Below, in pieces: positions 7,905-16,364 of a stretch of DNA of 46,649 bases (the stretch's first letter is position 1; each line of letters opens with the position of its first letter). The stretch comes from Actinomycetes bacterium. GTDB lineage: Bacteria; Actinomycetota; Acidimicrobiia; Acidimicrobiales; Ilumatobacteraceae. The DNA is taken from NCBI GenBank assembly GCA_014190095.1, contig BJFW01000006.1, positions 1 to 46,649 on the forward strand, written 5' to 3'. The position numbers and the translations under genes were made by a program. A model generated the notes under the pieces. That model saw nothing but the letters and a program-made list of their open reading frames with translations. It ran no database searches and was not told the DNA's origin.

Positions 7905-10448
7905 GTGAGTGAATTTCCAAGTCGCGCAAAGTGTGTTGTAATCGGCGCCGGGATCGTAGGCAACTGCCTAGTTGGTCACTTAAGCAAGCTCGGTTGGACC
8001 GACATGGTGCTCATTGACAAGGGTCCGTTGCCGAACCCAGGTGGATCTACTGGCCACGCATCAAACTTCATATTCCCTACCGACCACAACAAGGAAATGG
8101 CTCTGCTCACTCTTGCCTCACAGCAGCAGTACATCGAGCACGGCATGAACAACACCTCTGGTGGTATTGAAGTTGCCCGAACACCAGAACGTATGGAGGA
8201 ATTCAACCGCCGCATGACATCGGCAAAGGCTTGGGGCATCGACTCCAAGTTGCTTACCCCAGCAGAAATCAAGGAACTTGTTCCGTTTATTAATGAAAAG
8301 ATTTTGCTCGGAGGTTTCTACACACCAAGCGTGTCGGTTGTCGACTCACTGCAAACCGGAACCTTGATGCGTGAAAGCGCTGTGAAGGCCGGTCACCTGC
8401 AAGTGTTTGCAAACACCGAAGTACTCGACCTCGAAACCAAAAACGGTCAAATCTCTGCTGTTGTTACCAACAAGGGTCGAATCGAAGCGGAGTACGTTGT
8501 TGTTGCTTGCGGCGTGTGGAGCCCACGTATCGCCAAGATGGCTGGCGCAAATATTCCACTTACGCCAGCGGTACACCAGATGGCAGACGTTGGACCAATT
8601 GACGTTCTACAAAAAACCAACGCTGAAGTCGCGTTTCCAATCATTCGCGACATGGACACATTCTGCTACGAACGTCAGTCAACAGGCTCAATGGAAGTTG
8701 GTTCGTACGCGCACCGCGCAATCTTCATGCACCCCGATGACATTCCATCAAACGAAGCCTCGGCCCTCTCGCCTACCGAATTGCCACTCACCATGGACGA
8801 TTTTGATCCGCAGATGGAACAAGCAATCGAACTCATGGAAATGCTCGGCGACGCCGAAATTAAGTACGCCATCAACGGCTTGCTCTCACTCACACCAGAC
8901 GCAATGCCAGTGCTTGGCGAAACCGTTGAAGTGAAGAACTTGTGGTCGGCTGCTGCAGTGTGGATTAAAGAAGGTCCAGGCATTGCACAACTTGTTGCCG
9001 AATGGATGACGTACGGCTACCCACATTTGTGTGACCCGCACTCATCAGACATCAGCCGTTTCTATCCACACGAAAAAACCGAGCACCACATTTACGCACG
9101 TTGTAATGAGCACTTCAACAAGACGTACGGCATTGTGCACCCACGCGAACAATGGGCATCACAGCGCAACATGCGTCGTAGCCCGTTCTATCCACGTGAA
9201 GAAGCACTCGGCGCAACATTCTTTGACGCTCGCGGTTGGGAGCGTCCACAGTGGTTCGCATCAAACGCGAAGCTTGTTGACAAGTTCCCAGAATTGTGTG
9301 CACCACGCGAACACGAATGGGACGCTCGTTGGTGGTCACCAATCACCAACGCAGAGCACATGCAAATGCGCGAATCTGTTGGCATGGTGGACCTCACCGC
9401 GTTCAACGAGTTCGACTTTGAAGGCCCAGGCGTTGTCAACTTCTTGCAATACGTCTGTGTAAACAACGTTGATGTTCCAGTTGGCCGTTCGGTTTACACA
9501 CCACTGCTCACCCCAGGTGGCGGATTCCGTGGCGACCTCACCATCATGCGACTTGGCCAAGAGCACTTCCGTGTAATCACAGGCGCATTCGACGGTGGAC
9601 GTGACAAGTACTGGTTCAAGAAGTTCATGCCAACAGATGGCTCGGTGACCTTCACCGACATGAGCCAAGCACTCTGCACCATTGGTGTGTGGGGTCCAAA
9701 CGCTGAAAAGACAATGGCAAAAGCAACACAGACCATTGATGCCGATGGCAAGTTGATTCCATTCGATGTGTCGCAAGCAAACTTCCCATACGGATCAGTA
9801 CGCGACGTTTTGATTGACGGTGTACCTGCAACCATGTTTCGCATTTCGTATGTGGGAGAAAATGGTTGGGAGGTCTACACGCGCATGGAGCATGGTCTGC
9901 GCATGTGGGACACCATTGCAGAAGCCGGAAAAGAGTTCGACATCATTCCAGTTGGAATGGGCGTGTATGCAGTAACCGGTCGCATTGAAAAGGGCTACCG
10001 CCTCATGGGTGCGGAACTGGAAAGCGAATACACACCGGTTGAAGCAGGTTTGGCACGTCCGAAGGTGAAGTCAGCAGACTTCATTGGTAAGGCCGAATAC
10101 ATGAAGGCACGTGAAGAAAAGCCAGCGGCAATTATGTGTACGTTGGAAATTCTTGACCACACCTCGAAGGCGGGTATCAAGCGATACCCAACCGGTGGCA
10201 ACGAACCAATCCTCACCAAGACTGGCGAGCGAATCGTTGACGCTAAGGGTCGCGTTTCGCGCGTCACCACTGCAGGCATGGGACCATCGCTTGGCAAGTA
10301 CCTCTTGCTCGCCTACCTCACACCAGAACATGCTGTTGAAGGCAACGAACTGCGCGTGATGTACATGAACGAATTGTTCCCTGTGAAAGTCGCACGAGTT
10401 GGCAGCCAACCGCTGTTTGACCCGACCGACGCTCGCATGAAGAGCTAA
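7905..10448 (+). CDS. Dimethylglycine/sarcosine dehydrogenase-family flavoprotein with GcvT domain (paralogue 1)
   Basis: The enzyme probably oxidatively demethylates an N-methyl amino acid, passing the carbon to THF and electrons to ETF. The GTG at 7905 (MSEFPSRAKC) is chosen because GGGGG lies eight bases upstream; a TTG at 7857 would add 16 unconserved residues. The 847 residues show an FAD Rossmann motif VVIGAGIVGN (11-20), a DAO domain to about 390, an FAO_M linker to about 445 (ending ERPQWF), and a GcvT plus GcvT C-terminal barrel to the end. The usual flavin-linking GSTWHAAG reads GSTGHASN here (His51 kept), so the site differs from paralogue 2 at 13909. It is followed ten bases later by etfB, its likely electron acceptor. 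Dimethylglycine, sarcosine or another substrate is possible. Confidence 0.88.
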   Translation: MSEFPSRAKCVVIGAGIVGNCLVGHLSKLGWTDMVLIDKGPLPNPGGSTGHASNFIFPTDHNKEMALLTLASQQQYIEHGMNNTSGGIEVARTPERMEEFNRRMTSAKAWGIDSKLLTPAEIKELVPFINEKILLGGFYTPSVSVVDSLQTGTLMRESAVKAGHLQVFANTEVLDLETKNGQISAVVTNKGRIEAEYVVVACGVWSPRIAKMAGANIPLTPAVHQMADVGPIDVLQKTNAEVAFPIIRDMDTFCYERQSTGSMEVGSYAHRAIFMHPDDIPSNEASALSPTELPLTMDDFDPQMEQAIELMEMLGDAEIKYAINGLLSLTPDAMPVLGETVEVKNLWSAAAVWIKEGPGIAQLVAEWMTYGYPHLCDPHSSDISRFYPHEKTEHHIYARCNEHFNKTYGIVHPREQWASQRNMRRSPFYPREEALGATFFDARGWERPQWFASNAKLVDKFPELCAPREHEWDARWWSPITNAEHMQMRESVGMVDLTAFNEFDFEGPGVVNFLQYVCVNNVDVPVGRSVYTPLLTPGGGFRGDLTIMRLGQEHFRVITGAFDGGRDKYWFKKFMPTDGSVTFTDMSQALCTIGVWGPNAEKTMAKATQTIDADGKLIPFDVSQANFPYGSVRDVLIDGVPATMFRISYVGENGWEVYTRMEHGLRMWDTIAEAGKEFDIIPVGMGVYAVTGRIEKGYRLMGAELESEYTPVEAGLARPKVKSADFIGKAEYMKAREEKPAAIMCTLEILDHTSKAGIKRYPTGGNEPILTKTGERIVDAKGRVSRVTTAGMGPSLGKYLLLAYLTPEHAVEGNELRVMYMNELFPVKVARVGSQPLFDPTDARMKS

Positions 10449-10458
10449 GTAACTCATC

Positions 10459-11226
10459 ATGAACATTCTCGTTTGCGTGAAGCGTGTGCCGGCTCCTGGT
10501 GCACGCATCAACATCACCGAAGACGGACTAGCAGTTGACACTGCATTCCTTGGATTCACGGTTAGTCCGCACGAAGAGTGCGCCGTGGAACAAGCTGTGC
10601 AGCTCATTGAAAAGCATGGCGGCGAAGTCACCGTACTTACTCTTGGCCCCGTAGAAGCCGAAGAGCAGTTGCGCACTGCAGTCAGTGTTGGTGCAGCTAA
10701 AGCAGTGCTCGTTCCCATCAGCGAGTCGGACTGGGACCCACAGCGCACTGCACAAGCAATCGCATCAGTGATCACCGATCTCGAAAACGCAAATGGCAAG
10801 TTTGATTTGGTGTTATTCGGAAATGAATCAGCAGACTCCTGTGGTTACCAAGTTGGCATTCGCGTAGCCCTCAAGCTCGGTCGACCAATGGTGAACGGCG
10901 CGAAGGGTCTTGACATTGAAGGCAACGTTGCCAAAGTGCGCCGTGAAAGCGATGCCGGTCAGGAGATCTACATGCTGCCGATGCCATCGGCCGTCGGCGT
11001 GAAAGAAGGCATCAACCTTCCCCGCTACCCGACGATGAAGGGTCGCTTGGCATCAAAGAAAGTAGAAATCTCACGCACAGAGTCAACTGGTTCAGTTGGC
11101 GGATTGAAGATGATCCAATTACAGCGCCCACCAGAACGTGTGAGCAATACACAAATTTTGGGAACTGGTCCAGAAGCAGCGTCTGCAGTTGTGGACTTGC
11201 TTGAAGAATTAGGAGTGTTCAAATGA
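10459..11226 (+). CDS. etfB: Electron transfer flavoprotein beta subunit
   Basis: This is the 255-residue EtfB subunit, which binds AMP and partners EtfA to carry electrons from flavoprotein dehydrogenases to the quinone pool. The N-terminus MNILVCVKRVPAPGA is typical. VSPHEECAVEQAVQL corresponds to the NPxDExAVExA block, and GNESADSCGYQVG and LPRYPTMKGR are further family signatures. It sits between the dehydrogenase and EtfA genes, with a 4-base ATGA overlap into etfA. A dedicated ETF for the demethylating dehydrogenases is the natural reading; ETF:quinone oxidoreductase is not in the window. Confidence 0.95.
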   Translation: MNILVCVKRVPAPGARINITEDGLAVDTAFLGFTVSPHEECAVEQAVQLIEKHGGEVTVLTLGPVEAEEQLRTAVSVGAAKAVLVPISESDWDPQRTAQAIASVITDLENANGKFDLVLFGNESADSCGYQVGIRVALKLGRPMVNGAKGLDIEGNVAKVRRESDAGQEIYMLPMPSAVGVKEGINLPRYPTMKGRLASKKVEISRTESTGSVGGLKMIQLQRPPERVSNTQILGTGPEAASAVVDLLEELGVFK

Positions 11227-12200
11227 GCGTTCTTGCCGTAATTGAACACGATCGTGGAACGATTGCTTCAGCATCTCTTGGTGTGCTGACAGCAGCCCGC
11301 AATCTTGCAACACAAATGGGCGCGTCACTCGAAGCCGTGACCGTCGGAGCGAATGCCGATTCGCTTGCAACAGTTGCTGCTCAGTACGGAGCGACTGTCG
11401 TACATCAAGCGCACCATGCGGCGCTCACCGACTTCGGACCAGAAGCATGGGGCGAAGCAGTTGCACAAGTTGTCAAAAAGATTTCGCCGCAAGTGGTCAT
11501 TGGCACAGGAACAGAGCGCGGTCATGAAGTGATTGCACAAGTTGCAGCGCGACTCGACCTACCCGCATCAATGAACTGCACCGAATTTGATTCGTCGTTT
11601 ACCGAAATTCAACCATTAAAGGTGGTTCGTGCACGTTGGGGTGGATCGCTGCTTGAACAAGCCGAAGTTGATGCACCAATCAAGCTGGTCACTCTTGCTA
11701 ACCACACGGTTGAAGCAGTGGAATCTCCGGCATCTGCAGCAAACATGGTGCACGAAGTTGAGCTCAATGATTCAGTCATGCACTCGTTCGTGCAAGATCG
11801 CGTTGAACGCGTTGCTGGCGTAACTCTTGCCACTGCACCTGTTGTAGTCAGTGGTGGTCGAGGTGTTGGATCAGCAGAAGCCTTCGCTCCCCTCGAAGAA
11901 CTCGCCGGTTTACTTGGTGGAGTTGTCGGCTGCTCGCGCGCAGTTACCAATAACGGTTGGCGCAATCACACCGATCAAGTTGGCCAAACGGGAACCCGAA
12001 TCGCACCAGACATTTATATTGCCTGCGGTATTTCGGGGGCTATTCAGCACTGGGTTGGTGCAATGGCGTCAAAGAATATCCTTGCAATCAACACCGACAA
12101 GGAAGCCAACATTGTGACCAAGGCTGGTTATGCCGTCATTGGCGACCTACACAAGATCGTTCCTGCCATCTCTGAGGAAATTCGCCGCCGCCGCGGGTAA
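11223..12200 (+). CDS. etfA: Electron transfer flavoprotein alpha subunit
   Basis: EtfA binds the redox-active FAD of the ETF heterodimer. The 325-residue chain has an N-terminal alpha/beta domain and the C-terminal FAD domain, with VVVSGGRGVGS, then VGQTGTRIAPDIYIACGISG and AINTDKEANI. This C-terminal signature is diagnostic of EtfA. It is translationally coupled to etfB and is followed by 118 bases containing an inverted repeat and a leader hairpin before the MttB-family gene, so expression of the next gene may be separately controlled. Confidence 0.95.
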   Translation: MSVLAVIEHDRGTIASASLGVLTAARNLATQMGASLEAVTVGANADSLATVAAQYGATVVHQAHHAALTDFGPEAWGEAVAQVVKKISPQVVIGTGTERGHEVIAQVAARLDLPASMNCTEFDSSFTEIQPLKVVRARWGGSLLEQAEVDAPIKLVTLANHTVEAVESPASAANMVHEVELNDSVMHSFVQDRVERVAGVTLATAPVVVSGGRGVGSAEAFAPLEELAGLLGGVVGCSRAVTNNGWRNHTDQVGQTGTRIAPDIYIACGISGAIQHWVGAMASKNILAINTDKEANIVTKAGYAVIGDLHKIVPAISEEIRRRRG

Positions 12201-12223
12201 AACTCTTTCACAATTTCATTAAT

Positions 12224-12240
12224 GCCATACGTGATATGGC
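12224..12240. promoter_or_regulatory. Perfect inverted repeat upstream of the MttB-family gene
   Basis: GCCATA-CGTGA-TATGGC, six paired bases around a five-base centre. It includes GTGATAT, resembling the TGATAT core of the two candidate GntR sites. It may be an operator. Confidence 0.4.
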
Positions 12241-12275
12241 AGAAATCAGGCCGTGGCAGTAGTGTTTCCTTTTTG

Positions 12276-12299
12276 TGTGGCCCGAATTTTTGGGTCGCA
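12276..12299 (+). promoter_or_regulatory. Leader hairpin just before the MttB-family ribosome binding site
   Basis: TGTGGCCC (12276-12283) pairs with GGGTCGCA (12292-12299), an 8-bp stem with two G-U pairs around an eight-base loop. It ends nine bases before AAAGGGGA (12308-12315). It may affect mRNA stability or translation. There is no U-tract, so it is not a convincing terminator. Confidence 0.35.
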
Positions 12300-12318
12300 A
12301 AACACCTAAAGGGGAATT

Positions 12319-13872
12319 GTGACCGAAATCGAAACAGGTGGGCCGCGTCGCCGTGGACGTGATCGCCAGGCTGCTGGCCCGCGCTCGCGCCTACCAGAGC
12401 AAAAAGCATTTCGCCAGCCACGAATGAAATATGCCCCGACCAAAGTCATCAGCGATGACGAGGTTGAAGCAATTCACCACGCATCGCTTCGCGTGCTCTC
12501 CGACATTGGTATCGACTTTTTACTCCCTGAGGCACTTGAGCTGATCGCCAAATCTGGCGGAGCAAAGATTTCAGACAACCGAGTTCGTTTTGACCCAGCC
12601 TTTGTAGAAGAGACCATTAAAACATGCCCAAGTGAATTCAAATTGCACTCACGCAACCCGAATCACACGCTCAACATCGGTGGCAACTGGATGGCATTTG
12701 GTTCAGTTGCGAGCCCGCCAAACTTCATGGAGCTCGACGGCACGCGTCATGCAGGAAACCGCCAAAACTTCCAAGACCTCCTGAAGCTGACCCAAAGTTT
12801 CAATATCGTGCACTTCACTGCCGGCTATCCAGTCGAACCTGTTGACTTGCATGCCTCCATTCGTCACTTGGAATGCACCTACGACATGCTCACCATGACC
12901 GACAAGCCGATTCACTGCTACAGCCTTGGTCGCCAACGCAACCGAGACGTGCTGGAAATGTCGCGCATCGTGCGCGGCATCGATGATGCGACGCTTGACG
13001 ATGAGCCATCAGTGTTCACCATCATCAACTCATCGTCGCCGTTGCGCCTCGACATTCCGATGCTGCAAGGCATCATGGAGTACTCGGCACGTAACCAAAT
13101 CATCGTCATCACTCCGTTCACCCTTGCTGGCGCAATGGCCCCGATCACGCTTGCTGGTGCATTGTCGCTGCAAAATGCCGAAGCTCTTGCCGGAATGGTG
13201 TTCACACAGCTCGTTCGCCCTGGCTCGCCGGTGATGTATGGCGGGTTCACATCGAACGTCGACATGCAATCGGGCGCTCCTGCATTTGGAACCCCCGAGT
13301 ACATGCGCACCGCAATGGCTGGCGGACAACTCGCACGCCGATACAAAGTTCCGTTTCGTTCCAGCAACGTGTGCGCAGCAAATGCGCTCGATGCACAGGC
13401 TGCTTACGAAAGCGTGTTCTCCCTATGGGGCGCAATTCAAGGAGGTGTGAACTTCTTGATGCACGGCGCAGGCTGGATGGAAGGCGGACTTCACGCTTCA
13501 CTTGAAAAGTTCGTACTCGATGCCGACCTGCTCGCCATGGTTGCCGACTATTTAGAGCCAATCGTTGTTGACGAAAGCACACTGGCATTTGAAGCCATTC
13601 AAGAAGTTGGCCCTGCAGGACACTTCTTCGGCACGCAACACACTCAGGACCGTTTCCGCGATGCGTTCTACAAGCCACTCATTTCGGATTGGCGTAACTA
13701 CGAGTCGTGGGAAGAAGCCGGCAAGCCAACAGCCGACCAAAAGGCCAAGCAACTTGCGCAGGCTTACCTCGAAGAGTTTGTTGCACCAGAACTGGACCCA
13801 GCAATCCAGGAAGAACTGTTGGAGTTCAAGCAACGTCGCGTGGCCGAGGGCGGCGTTGCAACTGATTTTTAG
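12319..13872 (+). CDS. MttB-family (trimethylamine/glycine betaine) methyltransferase, non-pyrrolysine type
   Basis: The 517-residue protein is a TIM-barrel methyltransferase of the trimethylamine methyltransferase family. Known non-pyrrolysine members include glycine betaine:corrinoid methyltransferases. Family-like blocks include HHASLRVLSDIGIDF near 52-66, FGSVASPPNF and MYGGFTSNVDMQSGAP. The reading frame has no internal amber codon, so pyrrolysine is not used. The first 35 residues are Arg-rich and probably disordered. The GTG start is set by a strong AAAGGGGA Shine-Dalgarno at 12308-12315. No corrinoid-binding protein, corrinoid reactivase or second methyltransferase lies nearby, so the methyl acceptor is unknown. 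Its place between ETF and a dimethylglycine-dehydrogenase-like gene suggests removal of the first methyl of a trimethylammonium compound. Confidence 0.88.
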   Translation: MTEIETGGPRRRGRDRQAAGPRSRLPEQKAFRQPRMKYAPTKVISDDEVEAIHHASLRVLSDIGIDFLLPEALELIAKSGGAKISDNRVRFDPAFVEETIKTCPSEFKLHSRNPNHTLNIGGNWMAFGSVASPPNFMELDGTRHAGNRQNFQDLLKLTQSFNIVHFTAGYPVEPVDLHASIRHLECTYDMLTMTDKPIHCYSLGRQRNRDVLEMSRIVRGIDDATLDDEPSVFTIINSSSPLRLDIPMLQGIMEYSARNQIIVITPFTLAGAMAPITLAGALSLQNAEALAGMVFTQLVRPGSPVMYGGFTSNVDMQSGAPAFGTPEYMRTAMAGGQLARRYKVPFRSSNVCAANALDAQAAYESVFSLWGAIQGGVNFLMHGAGWMEGGLHASLEKFVLDADLLAMVADYLEPIVVDESTLAFEAIQEVGPAGHFFGTQHTQDRFRDAFYKPLISDWRNYESWEEAGKPTADQKAKQLAQAYLEEFVAPELDPAIQEELLEFKQRRVAEGGVATDF

Positions 13873-13908
13873 CCTCAGATTTACGTTAAATACGGAAGGA
13901 CATCACTT

Positions 13909-16350
13909 ATGAAATCATCAGCACGCGTAGTAGTTGTAGGCGGTGGAGTTGTTGGAGCATCGGTGCTCTATCACCTCACCAAAGCAGGCTGGTCCGATGT
14001 TGTGCTCGTAGAGCGCAAAGAACTCACTGCAGGTTCCACTTGGCACGCGGCCGGTGGAATGCACACACTGAACGGCGACCCAAACGTTGCACGCTTGCAG
14101 CAGTACACCGTCAACTTGTATAAGGAAATTGAAGCTGAGTCTGGTCAGAACTGTGGCATTCACTTGCCAGGTGGTTTGCAACTTGCCGACACGCCTGAGC
14201 GCCTCGACTGGTTGAAGATGGCAATGGCGCGCGGTCGCTACTTGGGCATGAAGATGGAAATGCTGTCCATGAAGGAAGCAAAAGAGCTCAACCCGCTGCT
14301 TGAAGAGAAATATTTCGTCGGTGCGTTGTACGACGAAGACGAAGGATCAGTTGACCCATACGGCGTTACCCACGCATACGCAATTTGCGCGCGCAACCGC
14401 GGTGCAGAGGTGTACACGAACACCATGGTGAATGACATTAAGCAGCGTCAAGACGGCACATGGACCGTGTACACCGACAAGGGCGAAATCCACGCTGAGC
14501 ACGTGGTGAACGCTGGTGGCTTGTGGGCGCGCGAAGTTGGTCGCATGGTTGGACTTGAATTGCCGGTGTTGGCAATGGAACATCACTACCTCATGACCGA
14601 GCCAATGGACGAAGTCATTGAGTACAACAAGACGCACGGCAAAGAATTGCCACACATGATTGACTTCGCTGGCGAAATTTATGCCCGCCAAGAGGGCCAA
14701 AGTATCTTGCTTGGAACGTACGAACAGGACAACCGTCCGTGGGCCGCAAAAGACACACCATGGGACTTCGTGTTCCAGTTGTTGCCACACGACCTCGAGC
14801 GCATTGCTCCAGAACTCGAACGTGGTTTTGCTCACTTCCCTGCCGTTGGTCGTGCCGGAATCAAGAAGTTCGTCAACGGTCCATTCACCTTCAGCCCAGA
14901 CGGCAACCCACTTGTTGGCCCAATCAAGGGCATGCCAGGAATGTGGTCGGCATGTGCAGTTATGGCTGGCTTGTCACAAGGTGGCGGCGTTGGATTGTCA
15001 CTGGCTAACTGGATAGTGCACGGTGACCCAGGCGCAGACATTTGGGGTATGGACGTTGCTCGTTACGGCGACTTCGCAACACTTGCGTACACCAACAGCA
15101 AGGTGCGCGAAAACTATTCACGTCGTTTCCGCATCACCTTCCCGAACGAAGAGCTTCCAGCAGCACGTCCGTTGCTCACCACTCCTATCTATGACCGCTT
15201 AATTGAACACAACGCAGTGATGGGTGCTGGCTTTGGACTTGAGCACCCACTGTGGTTCCAGGACAAGGGCAAAGAGCCAAAGGAAGACGTCACCTTCTAC
15301 CGCTCGAACGCGTTTAATAACGTTGCCGAAGAATCAAAGGCCGTTCGCGAGCGCGTTGGCTTCTCCGAAGCATCGAACTTTGCGAAGTACAAAGTAAGTG
15401 GCGCTGGCTCAGCGGCATGGCTCACCAGCCTGTTCACCAACTCATTGCCAAAGATTGGTCGCACCGTTCTTACCGCGATGCTCAACCCAGAAGGCAAGAT
15501 CGTTGGTGAGTTCTCGGTGTCACGCATTGGCGAAGAAGAGTTCTTCTTGTTTGGCTCACAAGCCGCAGAAGTGCATCACCCACGTTGGTTCATTGCTCAC
15601 CTGCCAAAGGACAGCGCAATTCGTTTTGAGAACTTGTCGTTGTCGATGGTTGGTCTCACTGTTGCAGGCCCACGTTCGCGTGATCTCTTGCAGAAGCTCA
15701 CCGACACATCACTTGCGACCAAGGACTTCCCGTTCATGGCATTCCGCAAGGTGAACATTGGCATGGCACCAATTTGGTTGTCACGCATGACCTACACCGG
15801 AGACTTGGGTTACGAAATGTGGATTGCGCCGGAATACCAGCGCTACCTATTCGACCTCATCATGGAAGCAGGCAAGGAATACGACATGCGTTTGTTCGGA
15901 TTCCGCGCACTCATCACCATGCGTCTTGAGAAGAACTTCGGCACGTGGTTCCGCGAGTACCGTCCGATCTACACGCCGCTCGAAGCTGGCATGGATCGCG
16001 CAATGAAGTTCGATCATGAGTTCATTGGCCGTGCAGCAGTAGAAGCCGAAATGAAAAACGGTGGACCGAAGCGCAAGCTCGTGATGTTCAAGGTTGATGT
16101 CGACCCTGAGCGTCCAGCAGACGTCATCGGTGACGAACCGGTGTGGCACAACGGCAAAGTTGTTGGTTGGATCACCTCTGGCGGTTACGCCCACTACTCG
16201 GGAGTGTCACTTGCACTTGGTTACATCCCAACCGAACTTGCCGCAGAAGGAACCACTGGTTTCGAAATTGAAATCATTGGCAAACTTCGCCCAGCAACGT
16301 TGCAACTCGAGCCTGTCTTGGATCCAAGCGGCTCACGCATGCGCGCCTAG
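13909..16350 (+). CDS. Dimethylglycine/sarcosine dehydrogenase-family flavoprotein with GcvT domain (paralogue 2)
   Basis: This 813-residue enzyme should demethylate dimethylglycine or sarcosine, forming methylene-THF. The FAD motif VVVVGGGVVGASVLYHL starts at residue 7. The canonical covalent-flavin segment AGSTWHAAGGMH places the linking histidine at His46. The DAO domain runs to about 385, an FAO_M segment ends near 450 (EHPLWF), and GcvT plus its C-terminal barrel fill the rest (LEAGMDRAMKFDHEFIG, then GWITSGGYAHYSG). AAGGA at 13896-13900 precedes the ATG. The architecture matches paralogue 1 at 7905, but its flavin site is the classical one, so the two may handle successive steps. The exact substrate cannot be read from sequence. 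Confidence 0.9.
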   Translation: MKSSARVVVVGGGVVGASVLYHLTKAGWSDVVLVERKELTAGSTWHAAGGMHTLNGDPNVARLQQYTVNLYKEIEAESGQNCGIHLPGGLQLADTPERLDWLKMAMARGRYLGMKMEMLSMKEAKELNPLLEEKYFVGALYDEDEGSVDPYGVTHAYAICARNRGAEVYTNTMVNDIKQRQDGTWTVYTDKGEIHAEHVVNAGGLWAREVGRMVGLELPVLAMEHHYLMTEPMDEVIEYNKTHGKELPHMIDFAGEIYARQEGQSILLGTYEQDNRPWAAKDTPWDFVFQLLPHDLERIAPELERGFAHFPAVGRAGIKKFVNGPFTFSPDGNPLVGPIKGMPGMWSACAVMAGLSQGGGVGLSLANWIVHGDPGADIWGMDVARYGDFATLAYTNSKVRENYSRRFRITFPNEELPAARPLLTTPIYDRLIEHNAVMGAGFGLEHPLWFQDKGKEPKEDVTFYRSNAFNNVAEESKAVRERVGFSEASNFAKYKVSGAGSAAWLTSLFTNSLPKIGRTVLTAMLNPEGKIVGEFSVSRIGEEEFFLFGSQAAEVHHPRWFIAHLPKDSAIRFENLSLSMVGLTVAGPRSRDLLQKLTDTSLATKDFPFMAFRKVNIGMAPIWLSRMTYTGDLGYEMWIAPEYQRYLFDLIMEAGKEYDMRLFGFRALITMRLEKNFGTWFREYRPIYTPLEAGMDRAMKFDHEFIGRAAVEAEMKNGGPKRKLVMFKVDVDPERPADVIGDEPVWHNGKVVGWITSGGYAHYSGVSLALGYIPTELAAEGTTGFEIEIIGKLRPATLQLEPVLDPSGSRMRA

Positions 16351-16364
16351 AGCGGAAGCACAAC

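Noticed and set aside
10071-10799. Long open frame on the minus strand across the end of the 7905 dehydrogenase gene and etfB
   Set aside because: Low-complexity Ser/Thr/Arg-rich translation with no family resemblance; it spans two well-supported genes on the other strand.
12319-13872. Possible pyrrolysine codon in the MttB-family gene
   Set aside because: The coding frame has no internal TAG; the only TAG is the terminal stop after a family-length product.
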